The notes under the pieces: generated by a model
Told to the model about the DNA's origin: nothing
What the model saw: the letters and a program-made list of their open reading frames with translations, nothing else
Database searches by the model: none
NCBI GenBank assembly: GCA_030220185.1
Contig: JASPKZ010003415.1
Location: 636,501-700,500 of the forward strand
Direction of reading: 5' to 3'
Source of the DNA: Diploptera punctata
Taxonomy: Eukaryota; Arthropoda; Insecta; Blattodea; Blaberidae
DNA length: 64,000 bases
Shown here: positions 1 to 11,061 of the stretch, in pieces
Layout: every line of letters starts with the position of its first letter
Position numbering within the stretch: position 1 is the first letter of the stretch
Position numbers and translations under genes: made by a program

Positions 1-645
1 CTATTGCGCAAAGAAAGCAATTATTTCATGATACAAAAATGTGCTGTTAAGAGATTTGATGTAATATGCATTTATTTTCCCATTACACTGGTCTAAATGA
101 CTTTTGTCTCATGAGTAGCAATAGTTGTACTTAATGTAGTTTTTTATCGTGTTTTTAAATATATATTCGGAATTTCTCCATCACACACACAGTTTTTTTA
201 TTTCAATTTCAATTAATGGATTTAAATAATACATTTTAATAAACGTTTTCTCGTCCGTGTATCCATCATAAAATAAAACGGGGAACACTTTCATCAGGAG
301 ATTTCAGCTGTGGAAAAGAGATATCAAGGCAAATGGAATCCTAATATGCTGGCCGATTATTATTCGACCATCAAGAGGGATGCTCCACAGGTGAAATATA
401 GCAGAAAATTGTAATTTCTTACCTTTTAGGCGAGTTCGAATGTTCGAACATTGTGTAGTTACGAATGTAGAAATTATTAAAGTGTTTGAAAATATAAATT
501 CCTGTCTCTCGGAAATCTTGCGTGATGGGGAAAACCCGATATATCTGAATTCGGGAGAAAAAAATAATATCAGAATCACATATTTTTCTTTCTGAGACAA
601 AAAAAAAAGTTTCTCTTTTTGTTGCTCAGTGTGATCAGTACTTAT
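1..645 (+). repeat. Dispersed repeat carrying a TE-like ORF fragment, copy 1
   Basis: This stretch reappears in reverse orientation at about 60655-61225, with matching AT-rich flanks on both sides of a short coding fragment. Shared landmarks are the block ending in a poly-T before 'ttgttgctcagtgt' at about 612-632 and the 'tcatgagtagcaatagttgt' segment at 110-130. The copy may continue past the left window edge. The two copies have diverged by many substitutions, so it is old. Confidence 0.7.
280..414 (+). pseudogene. C-terminal fragment of a recurrent invertebrate repeat-borne ORF
   Basis: Reading from 280 gives about 44 codons beginning GEHFHQEISAVEKRYQGKW and ending ...KYSRKL before a TAA. 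The reverse-strand copy near 60.9 kb encodes the same stretch with an extra upstream block (LGAVSDDYGEHFHQ). I recall closely related 'FHQDI...ME.RYQGKW...MLADYCW' sequences as common in arthropod genomes within repeated, transposon-associated proteins. I cannot name the superfamily. Here the upstream part is lost and the frame opens directly from non-coding sequence, so this is a dead fragment. No function is claimed. Confidence 0.5.
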
Positions 646-721
646 TTAAACGAATTTAATGTGTTCCATTGCTACAGGTTATAATGCATATGGCTGGCAA
701 TACATTCATAAAAATAAGTTA

Positions 722-776
722 ATCTTCTTCTTCTTCGTCTCGGTTTAGACCTATTTACTAGCCTCTCCGGTTCCAA
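722..776 (-). mobile_element. RTE-b LINE, 3' terminal scrap
   Basis: The sequence (tcttcttcttcttc)gtctcggtttagacctattt followed by 'actagcctctccgg' matches the reverse-strand 3' ends at 7224 and 49670. Only the tail and the last coding bases remain. Confidence 0.6.
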
Positions 777-834
777 ATAAGTTAATAAAATTATTAAATG
801 TTGTTGGTAATATTTTGGTTACGTTATTCTCTTA

Positions 835-1070
835 GTCCATCGCTGCGGTCTTGAAGGCACGGGTTCGATCTCCGTCGGAATAAGTTTCTTGGGTAAGGTT
901 ATTTTTGGGGTTTTTCATCGCCTGTAAGACATCGCCCAAACGGTCCCAGAACATCATCTGGCCATAATTATCATACCCGCCTCATTAGATTAAGTTTGGT
1001 ATAAGGCTTCTCCTGGCGCATCATTGCCAACAAAATCACCTTTCATATCATCAGGACAGCGTAACCCTAC
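835..1070 (+). mobile_element. tRNA-headed SINE-A, variant with a different 3' body (A2)
   Basis: A degenerate tRNA-like head contains a B box (gggttcgatctcc) at about 860-872. It is followed by the family's 'ggggtttttc..cctgtaagac' and 'cccaaacggtccc' blocks. The 3' body ('cattagattaag...catcattgcc..aggacagcgtaaccc') differs from the main SINE-A copies but matches the element at 53147, so the two form a subfamily. Confidence 0.65.
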
Positions 1071-3109
1071 CTATGTTTCTAGTAGTTTTAAGTTTTGGAC
1101 CATAATTTTAATGAGCATTAAGTATTGGACATTAAGATCCAGGATGGTAGCATTAATCTTTATTTTAAAATGTCACTGCTTCAAATTTAAAAATATTGAG
1201 TCAATCATGATTCAGGTTCTATGACGCTACTTCTGTTTATCTTTAAAAATTTATCGGCCTGGCTGCACATTTCTTGTTCTTCCAGTAGATTACTCAAACA
1301 ACATGTATTGCTATTTTAAATCACAAGAAAATTAAAATAATTAATAGATTTCTTATTCTCTGTTTTTTTCTTTTACTTTTTTTAATATGTTTACTTACTT
1401 TTTACAAAAAACATGGCAGAACAAAGAGAGGAAGACCAAGATCTAAATGACAAGAAACATGTATTGAAAGGAATGAAAAGTAAAGAATTGAATTTTGAAG
1501 TAGCATTGAATATAAATAAGCGAAAACTAGGAATGGTAAAGCAGCAAAATGCGTAAGGACCCTTTCTATATTTCTTATGTTACTATTTACTTTTCACACA
1601 AGCATAAGATACACATTTACCGTCAGATCCAAGGTGAAGATTTAATATTTCTTACCCAGACGGGAATCCAAATTGCTCCCCGGAGAGAGAGGATATGGGC
1701 TCTAATGTACACACCCCGGCGACAGTAAGCTACTGGTGCTGAAGAGAAGGACAAGAATGAGATATTAAAGATTTGAGTTCCCCAAATCGTAGTGTGGATG
1801 AGAGAATATATTTTTAGTGAATTTATACCCACCAATTTCTGCTACTCTAGAAAGATATAGAATAAAAACTAAAAAAATATATTGCAATGCAGTTTGTTGT
1901 AAAACATAGATAAAATCAACAAGTTTGTATGGTAATCAGTGAATTTCCACATGTGCACCTCTGGTTTCAAGGTTCGTGGGACAAATCCGGTTAGGGTAGA
2001 TTTCTTTTTTCATGACTCCTTCCATAATGTGGAAGGGCTCCATCTTGTTGGAAGACATCAAAACAAACAACAAATCGAATAAACATGAGAATTGACGTAA
2101 TTTAATTGTTGTTACCATAAAACATAGAATAAAAATAAACATGGAAATTAGGTAAATTCATTGTTGTCCCACAAAAATTTAAATTGTGTATTTTCATTGT
2201 TGTCACTATAGAACTTGTTGAGTTTATTTATATTTGCTACAAATTACACTATGATAACTTCATTAGTGTTTATATTTTATTTATAACAATAATTCTTACT
2301 GGTAATGTTGGACTCGGACACGGTGTGTAAAAGCGACACGAAGAGATGGGATCCTATATATGGTAATATTTACAGATATAGGCCTACCAATTTTAATGTA
2401 AGAGGATTGTTTAACATGTCACATATCTCTGTTCCAAGGAAACAATAGCTTCACCTCCCAAAGTAAACTCTTTAGCGTCGATTCAAATCTCGGCTTCAGA
2501 GCGCCAACAAACTTTGCTTAGCGATTCCGAAGGAATGTAAAAATTTAGGTTGATCTCATGAATGTTTAATAAAAAAGTTTACAAACCTTTATAGATCCGT
2601 AGTAATACCAAAAATGGCCAAGAAAAAAAAACTAAATATACAGCGCTCACAAGTTTTTTTTTTCGAAAGCAAACTCGGCATTTAGTAATCAATTAAGACA
2701 GGTGAGGTCGAGTTTGTTAACCAGAAAAATTGAACGTTGCGGCAGCAATTTTTGGCTTTTCAAAAGTAAACTCAATTAAAATAAAACGAGAAAGGTATTC
2801 TCAAAACATCAGCGAAATCCGACCATTAGAAATGGGCGTTCAGCTTATTTGAAAGCCATCGTTTAAAAATCAATCTATTTTCCACCATGTTTGTTTTCTC
2901 GCAACATAATTGGATACTTCTGATTTAATTAAGGAAAGAAATGTATATTCCGTAAACTAAAAAAATAAGACAACACATTTGACTTCCTGAAGGATTCTCT
3001 TACATTATACAGTTTCTGCGCAACGGACCTTTTTCAAGCGTTTGTTAGTTTGTTTACGCCTACTTGAGTAAAACAGCTTCAATGGCTGGGAGACTCGACA
3101 CGGAACTGC
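1071..3109. other. Non-coding stretch, no gene recognised
   Basis: AT-rich DNA with only short frames (under 70 codons) that carry no recognisable motif. I see no splice-bounded exon, RNA gene or clear repeat boundary. Confidence 0.5.
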
Positions 3110-3425
3110 ATGTCATCTCTATACCTGGTTATATGATCGGCCACCTATATTATTAACGCATGTGGATGTGATGGAAGAGGTCGGCTCGTAAGAAAATGAT
3201 CTCTATGTCTATGACACCATGAAGTTTATGGAGTTCTTTTACGTGCGGTAAATCTACGGCATGGGTCCAATGGCTTTATTTCCCATACGAAGGAACTCGT
3301 ACTGAGACTATTTGGGTCCTAAAATCCATCAATCCTGGCCGGGTTTGAATCCGCAAATCTTGAAAACAGAGGCGACCATGGTAACATCTAATCTTGATGA
3401 TGCGGAAGAGAAGACCAACTCCATC
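3110..3425 (-). mobile_element. SINE-G copy (tRNA-related, reverse)
   Basis: The reverse-strand B-box region 'cctggccgggtttgaatccgc' and the upstream 'gactatttgggtcctaaaatccatcaatcc' parallel the elements at 16440-16850 and 41640-41985. All three share the 'cccggccgggtttgaaccc' block followed by a degenerate A-box region. No target duplication is visible. Confidence 0.55.
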
Positions 3426-3540
3426 AAATAAAATAAATAAATAAAAAAGATAAAATAACAGTCCTCAGGGACCGACCCCTAAGAAGGAATAGCGTCCTCA
3501 CGGTATTAGGCCATTTAATGTTAGCTGATACTATTCACAG

Positions 3541-3790
3541 CGACTCTTGTTATCCCAACTTCTTTAAAAAAAGTTAAACTAGAGACATATAAAATTATTA
3601 TTCTCAGAGTTCTGTTATAAGGATGCGAAACATGGCCTCTTATTTTAAGGGAAGAGAAAATATTACAAGTATTTGAGAATAAAGTTCTTGGGAAACATTT
3701 TGGACCAACGAGATGTGAGCAGACCGGCGAAAGAAGACTACATAACAGTGAGCTACATGGTCTTTAAAGGAAACCAGATATAGTAAGATC
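3541..3790 (+). pseudogene. RTE-a LINE, C-terminal fragment
   Basis: The sequence aligns with the better preserved RTE-a copy at 19440-19690. It encodes degraded forms of 'KLKICKTIILPVILYGCETW' and the following 'VFENKVLRK' stretch. Both ends are truncated and the frame is broken. Confidence 0.75.
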
Positions 3791-4440
3791 ACTTAATTAA
3801 GAAACTTATGGAAAAATAAATTAATAAAGTGCCTATAAATTCTACACCTCTGTCTGTGATTAACACATAGAGTAGGTCTAGTGAGGCCAGGAACCGACGG
3901 ACAGGCCAAGGACCTTCTATGTCTGTCGCACCGTGGAGTTAGAGCATTCAATACTTTAAATCTGACAACACAATTGTGTGTAAAATATTGCTAAACATTT
4001 TCAAATATTTGTAGTGGAAATAAGTGTTGAGGTGAAGTTAATGGAAACGTGGTTCTTCTACCTTCACGTATCCTTTATTTCTACATATAAAGTACGAGTT
4101 GATGTTCTTGGTAGATTGTATTTCTCATTTCAAGAAAGTGATTATTCATTAAAAATATTCGGGTTTCTACACCGTCTTGATAATTTCCACGGTTTGAATC
4201 CAAAAAGAAAACTGAGGTGTTAAAATATTCCAGTTACCGCATCGTTGCTCATAGATAATGACAATATTTTCAAAGATCTAGTTCCTTTGAAATTATTTCT
4301 TGAAACAGAACTTTATGGAGAAGAAATAACGGCTTACAGCAAGGGAACGTTTCGAACTTTCCGACGACAAACATAACGAATTTTTAAAGATGGGAAAATA
4401 ATTGGTGTATAGTCACACATAAAATATTACTTACCAAAAT

Positions 4441-4668
4441 CAGGTAACTCACTGGCTTAATTGAACCCGTAGGTTCATGGCCGCATTTACATAAGCTTTC
4501 CATACATCCTTATTCTGATGTAATGTTTAAATCAACCACTGTATAATATACTTCTCTCAAATCATTGTTAATGTTAATCTCCCACCTTATTCTCCCTTGC
4601 TCCTCTCTTATTTCATATTCGTGCCATATGCCCTGTCCAATTCAGCCTATGAGACTTAAGTGTTCTTA
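4441..4668 (-). mobile_element. RTE-a LINE, 3' end fragment
   Basis: On the reverse strand this encodes the family's last ~70 codons in broken frames. Marks are the 'aacccgtaggttcatggccgc' terminus (reverse of AAMNLRV) and 'gccatatgccctgtcca' (reverse of WAGHVAR). It abuts a LINE-C fragment at 4682. Confidence 0.75.
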
Positions 4669-4681
4669 CTAGCAAAGTAGT

Positions 4682-5185
4682 AGGACTTTATTAGACAAAA
4701 AGTAAGGTATTTACAATATTATTTACAAATATGGGTCGCACGGGCAGTAAGCCGTTGCAGTAAGCCGTTGACAGTCCGTTACAATAAAGTAATAATTGGT
4801 ATTAGTGTAAAGAAAAATAAACAACAAAAACAGCAATAACATTACAATTACATAAAGAAACACAATAATAATATTACAATTAAATAATAACACAATAGCA
4901 TTATACACTAAAAACATTAACATTACAATAACATAAAGAAAACACAATAATATTACAATTAAGTAATAACACAATAGCATTATACACTAAAAAAACATTA
5001 ACATTACAATTACATAAAGAAAACACATTAATATTACAATTAAATAATAACACAATAGCATTATACACTAATTAATTTATAGATAATTGTTAATAATTAA
5101 TGGTATTGCATTTTGATAACATGTATTTATTCATGAATGAGTGTTGTCATTTTTCGCGTTTTGTCCAGAAATTGTCTGCATTCCA
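4682..5185 (-). mobile_element. LINE-C, 3' untranslated region
   Basis: This matches the reverse-strand copy at 31757-32279 and the forward copy at 62482-63178. Shared marks are 'gactttattagacaaaaagtaag' at the 3' end, 'aatatgggtcgcacgggcagtaagccgt', and 'tcatgaatgagtgttgt..ttttcgcgttttgtccagaaatt'. The coding part is missing. The 3' UTR is longer than in the other copies because of an internal tandem repeat (4857-5072). Confidence 0.75.
4857..5072. repeat. ~82 bp tandem repeat, about 2.6 units
   Basis: The unit carries 'acaatagcattatacacta' followed by 'aacattaacattaca' and 'cataaagaaaacaca'. It recurs three times here, but only once in the LINE-C copy near 31920-32000. Confidence 0.75.
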
Positions 5186-5189
5186 TGAG

Positions 5190-5935
5190 TTGTGTGTGTG
5201 TGTGTCCATTCAGTGTTAACAAAATATCGTCAAAAGAAAGATAGAAATATGAACAACAAGGAAACAAGGAAATCGGATGAAGGTGGAGAGAATATAAAGT
5301 GAAATAAATTCCATGTAATAAGGACCCGCATTGGTGAGATAAATGAAACAGATGCAAATATTTTTTTGTGAAATTCATATATAACTATAAAAATTGTAAT
5401 AATTGAAGTAGTGTCGAAACAGAGCCTATAAAATTTAACATCAACTTGTGAATTTGTAAAAGGCAAAGGTGTAGATGGGAAGTTAATATTCGGATGGATC
5501 TTACGGCACTGAGCATAGGAAATATTACTGGATCAAGTAAAATGCACGAACAAAGGCGGTCGTGTTTTAGCGAGTTCTGTAATCTACAACACGATGCTTT
5601 CAGAGAACCAATCACCTGCATTCAACTATTGTACGTAAACGAGGTGGAATTTATTGGAGCTTTTTGATTCGATCGGTGGAAATATTTTGTCTACTTCCGA
5701 CTGATGCATCAGATCAGCCTGACCGCCATAGTTCGGATCGAGAGCTGTATGCTGACGGCAATGACTAGGGAGAGTGGATCCTACAGGTTCCGTAAGCCAT
5801 GAATGAGATCAACTAGTTGGTTAGTTGTCACTTTTATATTATGAAATCATTATTTAATAATTATAATTGACGCAGAAGAGTTCAACTTACATAAGGTTTT
5901 TTCAAGGTGACGTGCAAGAATTTGCTTACAAAAGA
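5190..5935. other. Non-coding stretch
   Basis: Only short overlapping reverse frames are present, none with a recognisable motif. A short (TG)n run lies near 5190-5205. Confidence 0.45.
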
Positions 5936-5937
5936 AA

Positions 5938-6040
5938 TTGACTAACTCACTTACAATATCAAAACTGGAGGTCATAGCCACGCGTACATAAGCTCTCCAT
6001 GCATACCAATCCCGAGCTAAAATTCCTATGGATTCCCTAA
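5938..6040 (-). mobile_element. RTE-a LINE, 3' end scrap
   Basis: 'gactaactcacttacaatatcaaaactggaggtcatagcc' followed by 'acataagctctccatgcat' is the reverse of the family's WRAYVRAAMN terminus. It has diverged heavily. Confidence 0.6.
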
Positions 6041-6419
6041 AGTAGTCACCGCCAGGAGATCGGAATGAGGGGCTATTTTATCTACGGAATATTTTACTCC
6101 AACGGAAGTCATATACGCGTCTATACGCGTCTCTTGCTTGGTGATTGTATTTCTACGGTGAAATATAGTCACTCTTTCGACCAAGGTACATTTCATTTTT
6201 CTTCTGGCTTATCGCCTTTGACCTGTCTGGCGTGTGTGGCCCTTTTAGCAGCAATGTTACCATCAGTATAACTCTCAGGATCAATTAAGCATGCAATTCA
6301 TTTCATCACGACAAAGTAAATGTATTATCAGAGCGAGATGATGGGCTAGGGATTAAAGAACCAAATATAGTTTCAATTCACGTTACTTTTAATTTCTCTA
6401 TTTATATTTTACTTTCTCC

Positions 6420-6420
<1 letters not shown>

Positions 6421-6447
<27 letters not shown>
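6421..6447. repeat. (TA)n microsatellite
   Basis: Uninterrupted TA dinucleotides directly precede a SINE-T copy. Confidence 0.95.
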
Positions 6448-6451
<4 letters not shown>

Positions 6452-6665
6452 CATGAAAAGAAAAATTAACGCCTGAACCAGGTTTTGAACCCCGGGGACC
6501 TCTAATTATATATGGTAATGCGATACCGTTTTCGGTATTCAGACTTTCAATGCAATCATTACTTTTCCTTTCCTACATAAAATTCTCTATCATAAGAGGC
6601 AGCGGAACATCGCTCGCAGTGCCAGCCTACGGCTTCTATAACAAGAAAGCATTTTTATGAGAATA
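6448..6665 (-). mobile_element. SINE-T copy (tRNA-like), degraded
   Basis: 'taacgcctgaaccaggttttgaaccccgggg' is the reverse of a tRNA T-arm and acceptor. The downstream 'gcagtgccagcctacggctt' and 'tataacaagaaagcattttt' match the two well-kept copies at 30610 and 30965. Confidence 0.65.
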
Positions 6666-6689
6666 TGTAATTAGTATATATATTCGATA

Positions 6690-6979
6690 ATGATTCTATT
6701 TCAAGCCAGGAGGCCCTTGGGGTAGTGGAATTTAAGGCTCCCACTTTTCTGGATAAATTAACACTAGATGTCATTCGGGCTGTCAGCCCTGCATGACGGT
6801 CGACGACTTTACCCCAAAACAAGCATTTACTCATTTACAATATAGACTGAATCGTCTCCAGGGTCTTGGTGCCGGCAGATGGTTTAGGATAGTTAAAAAT
6901 CCTGACCAATTAGGGATTTGAACTCCCGTCCTTACTGTTTGTACCATATTGTCTTAATCAGCTATGCTAAGTCGAGTCC

Positions 6980-6982
<3 letters not shown>
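6690..6982 (-). mobile_element. tRNA-headed SINE, separate family
   Basis: The reverse-strand B box (attagggatttgaactcccgt) lies at about 6918-6940, with a degenerate tRNA body to about 6978. The 5' body includes 'gggctgtcagccctgcatgacggtcgacgac'. A (TA)n array follows at 6983-7012. Confidence 0.5.

Positions 6983-7012
<30 letters not shown>
6983..7012. repeat. (TA)n microsatellite
   Basis: TA dinucleotide run next to the SINE head. Confidence 0.95.
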
Positions 7013-7017
<5 letters not shown>

Positions 7018-7223
7018 AATTTTTCCACAATACAGTAGTTTTCCTATCACCCATTATAAATTTAACTCCTCTATACATCCCTATTCTCGGCAACACTCTC
7101 TGTTAATCCTCTTGTCACCACACTCTTATGCACTCTTTGAATCAGTTGTTATTTTTGGTCTCTCTTTTGTTATGTTGCTCTCCACTTCAAAATTTAATAT
7201 ATCGGGTATCCTGTCATCTGACA

Positions 7224-7913
7224 TCTTCTTCTTCTTCTTCACGGTTTAGGCTTATTTACTAGTCTGTTCCGGCTCCAAATTGCTGCTGTTTCCATCTTTT
7301 CCTTGGCCTTCCCAAGCTTCTTCTTCCTGGTGGTGAATGGTTGTATGCTGCTTTTGGTATTCTATTCTCAGTCATCCTTGGCAAGCGTTTTTTCCAGTTT
7401 GTTCTGTATTTCTCTATTGTTGAGTTTAATTCCTCTACTTTTAGTTGTTGTCTTATTTCTGTGTTATGTTTTTTGTCTGTTCTTTGATATCCTGCTATTG
7501 GTCTGAGGAATCTCATTTCAGCAGCTTGTATCCTGGCAGATTGTTGTGTTGTCACTGTCCATGTTTCGGATCCACAAGTAATAATAGGCACTGCCATTGT
7601 CTTATATAATTTCATTATAGAGTCTTTCCTGGCTTTATTTTTCAAAGTTATTTTTAGTGTACCTGTCATATAATTAAACTTATTAATTTTGTTATTTGTA
7701 TACGTTTCTGCTGTGTATGATATTTCGCAACCTCGGAAGTTATATGATACTACTTGTTCTATTGGTTTATTTTCTGATATTATCTTTGTCCGAACTGGAT
7801 AAGCACCCTTAGAGGCCATTGTTTTTTATTTTTGTGACCATATTTCCATGTTGTATTTTTTTGATATTTCGTTTAGTTTATATAGCATTCTTTGTAGTTC
7901 GTCTTCTGTTTTT

Positions 7914-7918
<5 letters not shown>
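7224..7918 (-). pseudogene. RTE-b LINE, C-terminal ORF2 and 3' tail
   Basis: The reverse strand has a 186-codon open stretch (7259-7819). It covers the region after the reverse transcriptase, with YNFRGCEISYTAETYTNNK, 'MAVPIITCGSETWTV', 'AEMRFLRPIAGYQRTDKK' and the terminal 'GRRSLGRPRKRW'. These motifs are typical of endonuclease-RT LINEs of insects (RTE-like; clade from memory). It ends in a (GAA)n tail at 7224-7240 and is cut upstream by a (TA)n array. A longer relative lies at 49670-50735. Confidence 0.85.

Positions 7919-7961
<43 letters not shown>
7917..7961. repeat. (TA)n microsatellite
   Basis: About 22 TA units at the truncated 5' edge of the RTE-b fragment. Confidence 0.95.
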
Positions 7962-7964
<3 letters not shown>

Positions 7965-8625
7965 TATTGATATTTTACATTACTAAGTTTATTTATTTTC
8001 AACTTAGATACTACTTGGTTTCAGAGTATAAAAACAACAATGAGAGAAAGAAGAATACAGAATGGAAAATTGAGTAATGAGCAAGGCTAGCTGGATGATC
8101 TGACTGTATAAACGAGAAAACAACACTTACATGAACAAGGGACGGAAGCAATATGAACAGAACGTCAAGACAGGATTAGTTATAGTAAGGTGCTGCAAGC
8201 ATTGTATAATATAGCAGTTAGTTACAATAATTGTACAATTATTGTGCAATAAAGTAATTAAACATATGAATTATTGCCGATCCTAGCAATCACAGAGAAA
8301 CAAGCATAAACAAAGCAATACACACTTCATAAGTCCGCCAATACCTGTAATACTTGTATCACAACTGAAATGAATGTTACCCCCTGAACATATTACACAG
8401 TTGTTTAGTAATCAGAAGATACTGCGCAGGACGCATACTACACCCCACCTCCCTCACTACTCCGCGTAGTACCTTCCCTGTAGCGTTTATTTTGGTGTAG
8501 AATCCACTAGCCCTAATAATAAGGAAAACTGGAGAAGACATTTAAATTCAACACTTAACATAGAGGATATTGGACACCGAAATACATGTTTAGATTGTTA
8601 AACCTGTTTTAGGTATTTAAGAGTC
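7962..8625. other. Non-coding stretch
   Basis: No coding or element boundary recognised. It contains a small palindrome (acaataattgtacaattattgt) near 8224-8245. Confidence 0.45.
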
Positions 8626-8628
8626 AAT

Positions 8629-8800
8629 CATCGTGGTCTAGTGGTAATGGAGTTGCCCCAGACGCAGAGGGCTCTGGTTTGAACACCGGTCAGGACACGT
8701 TTCCTGGGTGAGTTTTTTTTCCCTCTCCTATTAGACAAACGTCAAGAAACGTTAAGTTTAAAATATACTCTGAACACCATATGGCCACCACAATCAACTA
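8629..8800 (+). mobile_element. SINE-A copy, degraded and 3' truncated
   Basis: The A-box-like 'cgtggtctagtggtaatgg', the B-box-like 'ctggtttgaacaccggtc' and the following 'tcctgggtgag', 'gacaaacgtcaagaaa' and 'accatatggcca' blocks follow the SINE-A order. Confidence 0.6.
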
Positions 8801-9127
8801 CATTAAATTTGCCTTCTTTAATATGGATGCATGATAGTATGGTGTGATTTATCTTAATTGTTCGTGTTGTCTCGGAAGGGATCTCGGAATTCAGCTGACC
8901 ACTAATCCAGGAAGATCCTCCATATCCTTGTATGGTAAAATAAGTTTATGTGTGATCAAATGTTAAAATCCTCTCGCAACATGTCGTGATCTTGGAAAGA
9001 GGTGCGTGGGACATGTGAAAATTACTGTAAAGGAAGAGGTTAAAATAAGGTAAATAAATATGGTATAACACATTGTTAATTCGTCGCTCAAATATATGCC
9101 TTTGAATTTTGTGGAGGTACCAAGACT

Positions 9128-9128
9128 C

Positions 9129-9222
<94 letters not shown>
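9128..9222. repeat. (AAT)n microsatellite, LINE tail
   Basis: About 30 AAT units adjoin the reverse-strand 3' end of LINE-L, so it probably represents that element's tail. Confidence 0.9.
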
Positions 9223-9223
<1 letters not shown>

Positions 9224-10200
9224 TATTTTAGCTGGCAGAGTTAAGGCTGTAAGGCCTTCTCTTCCACTCAACCAGCGATTAGTAGAATTATACAAAAATT
9301 ACATACATATTACAATTTTAAGAAATTATTAAAATACAGACTAAACAAAATACAATGATGATGTGATCTAATACTAACTAATACTAACCAAAACATGGAA
9401 TACAATAAAATTAAAATTATATAAAATAAAGTAAGTAGCTTCCTAGATGATTATTAATGGAATGCTCTATATAGTTGTTATGCAGTTAATGTTTTCATTG
9501 TGTCGAACTTAAGATATCAGTTAGTTTGGATTTAAATAATGATAGCGATTGACAGTCCCTGACATGACTGGGAAGTGAGTTCCATGCTCTAATCATAGAC
9601 AGTGTAAGATTCAGGTTATAGACATGTCCTGTGCTGTGGTATCAAAAGTAAAGAAGAGTCTTATCTTTGTTCCTAAATTGCGATGAGCCGATAAATTTTG
9701 AAAACGTGTTGTTAAAGAACTTGGTAAATATGTGTGCAGAATTTCGAATAGTAAGGTATGTGAATGTAAAGTTCTTCTGTCATTTAGGCGTAGCCATGAT
9801 ATGGCCTGAAATGAAGGAGACACGTGGTCATAACGACAGAGATTGAATATAAATCGAATGCACGCATTATGAACACGCTGTAGTATATCAGATAGATCAG
9901 TTGTCAGATTAGTCAGTTATAATATCGCAGTAGTCGAAGTGTGGCATTATAAGAGTCTGTACAAGTAATTGTTTTAATTTTGTAGGAAGGAAGTTTTTAA
10001 AATGTATTTATGGAATGAAGAATGGAGAACACTTTCTTGCAGGTATTATTAACTTGGATTTTCCAGTCTAGGTGTTGGTCCATGTAGATACCCAGATTTC
10101 ATATTACAGCCGAAGATATAATGAAAGTGTAATCAGATTGAGAGTCATGTGTACAAATTAAGGCGATCTCTCTAGACGTGTTTTCTGAAAGGGACTGTCC
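9224..10200 (-). pseudogene. LINE-L, ORF2 C-terminus plus 3' UTR
   Basis: Read in reverse and across frame breaks, this encodes the post-RT region of a LINE ORF2. In order it shows 'NLGIYMDQHLDWKIQVNN' (about 10105-10050), a 'FLPTKLKQLLVQTL' block, 'FDYCDI', 'ACIRFIFNLCRYDH', 'LRLNDRRTLHSHTLLFEI', and near the end 'RAWNSLPSHVRDCQSLSLF' (about 9595-9540). The order and the 'WNSLP' signature are standard for many non-LTR elements. The 3' UTR ends in a GGCCTTAC-rich motif (9238-9270) and an (AAT)n tail. At least two frameshifts or stops make it dead, and the RT core is missing upstream. Confidence 0.85.
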
Positions 10201-10267
10201 TGGTGGCCACTGATTTGGGTGCTCGGCAGCCTCTGGAATCTTCTACACATCTACCCCAGTTATATAA

Positions 10268-10915
10268 AGGAGCGTATACACTTGCGCGCACTGCTCATCT
10301 TGTGTTAATCGTAATTATTAATTTCAACGAAACTCCTGCGATCCATAGGACAGCCACAAACCTTCAGTAGACATTTTGCAGCGCAGATGTTGTAACCAAC
10401 CATGTCTCAATCGCGCGAGGAAAATTAAGCGATTTTGGTGATGAGTGTGTGCAAGCATTGATAATTTGCTTTTCTCACGCTGGTTAGGAAGAAAGTAAAG
10501 AAATACCTTCTTCTTGCATATATCCGGAAATATAGGCATATTCATCTGATTTCCTATTGCCCTCCAGACATCTCCTTTCAATGTTTTTATTTTTAAATGA
10601 TCCTTATGTTGAGAATCCCACAATAATGTCTTGTTTATTTACATATCTATACGTTTTAACATATCTCCTTGAAACGACTCCATAATAACTCAAATACTAA
10701 ATAAAACCTACAGGTGAGCGCGGAAAACAAAGAACCTATCACGCTCCCGTCCAAACCTGAACAGCGAGCACTCAAAGTATTCGTGAAAAAAAAACTGACA
10801 ACGGATGGATCGTGGTGCGCCGCTCGTGTGCAGCTTCAAACACCGTAATAACCAAACGAACAAGGTGCGCCCACGCGGCGCATGCGCCGTGCAGCAAACA
10901 AGTGTATACGCACCT
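10268..10915 (-). mobile_element. PIF/Harbinger-like DNA transposon (non-autonomous)
   Basis: Inverted repeats AGGAGCGTATACACTTG (10268-10284) and CAAGTGTATACGCACCT (10899-10915) match at 16 of 17 positions. Both outer flanks are TAA (10265-10267 and 10916-10918), the 3 bp duplication expected for PIF/Harbinger. The interior carries a MADF-like reading frame on the reverse strand and a GC-rich subterminal block (10820-10895). No DDE transposase is present. Confidence 0.8.
10324..10623 (-). pseudogene. MADF-like DNA-binding domain ORF
   Basis: The 99-codon frame begins MWDSQHKDHLKIKTLKGDVW and continues with 'RAIGNQMNMPI', 'CKKKV' and 'REKSKL'. This order (LWD..H.DY, W..I, C.KK, RRE..K) is that of a MADF domain, a Myb/SANT-related DNA-binding module of about 85 residues. 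The N-terminal helix before LWD is cut by an upstream stop, and the segment 'FLYFLPNQ' before REK looks frameshifted. MADF or Myb-like proteins are the usual second protein of PIF/Harbinger elements, so the location inside such an element fits. It is probably a decayed accessory protein; a captured host exon is less likely. Confidence 0.65.
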
Positions 10916-11061
10916 TAAGAGCGGACGAAGATTGCGGTGACAAGTCGTTATTTGAAAGGCGGTGTGTATATTGTGATCTCCAGGAAGAAAGTTTGCGAGT
11001 TAGCACTGCTATGAGTGTGAAAAACTGAACTGAAATATAAACTGTGTATAAGAGACTCTTA

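Noticed and set aside
4723..4980. Hydrophobic 85-codon reverse frame resembling a membrane protein
   Set aside because: Reading of the AT-rich LINE-C 3' UTR tandem repeat.
8946..9191. 81-codon frame starting with a long Leu run
   Set aside because: Translation of an (AAT)n array; the rest has no motif.
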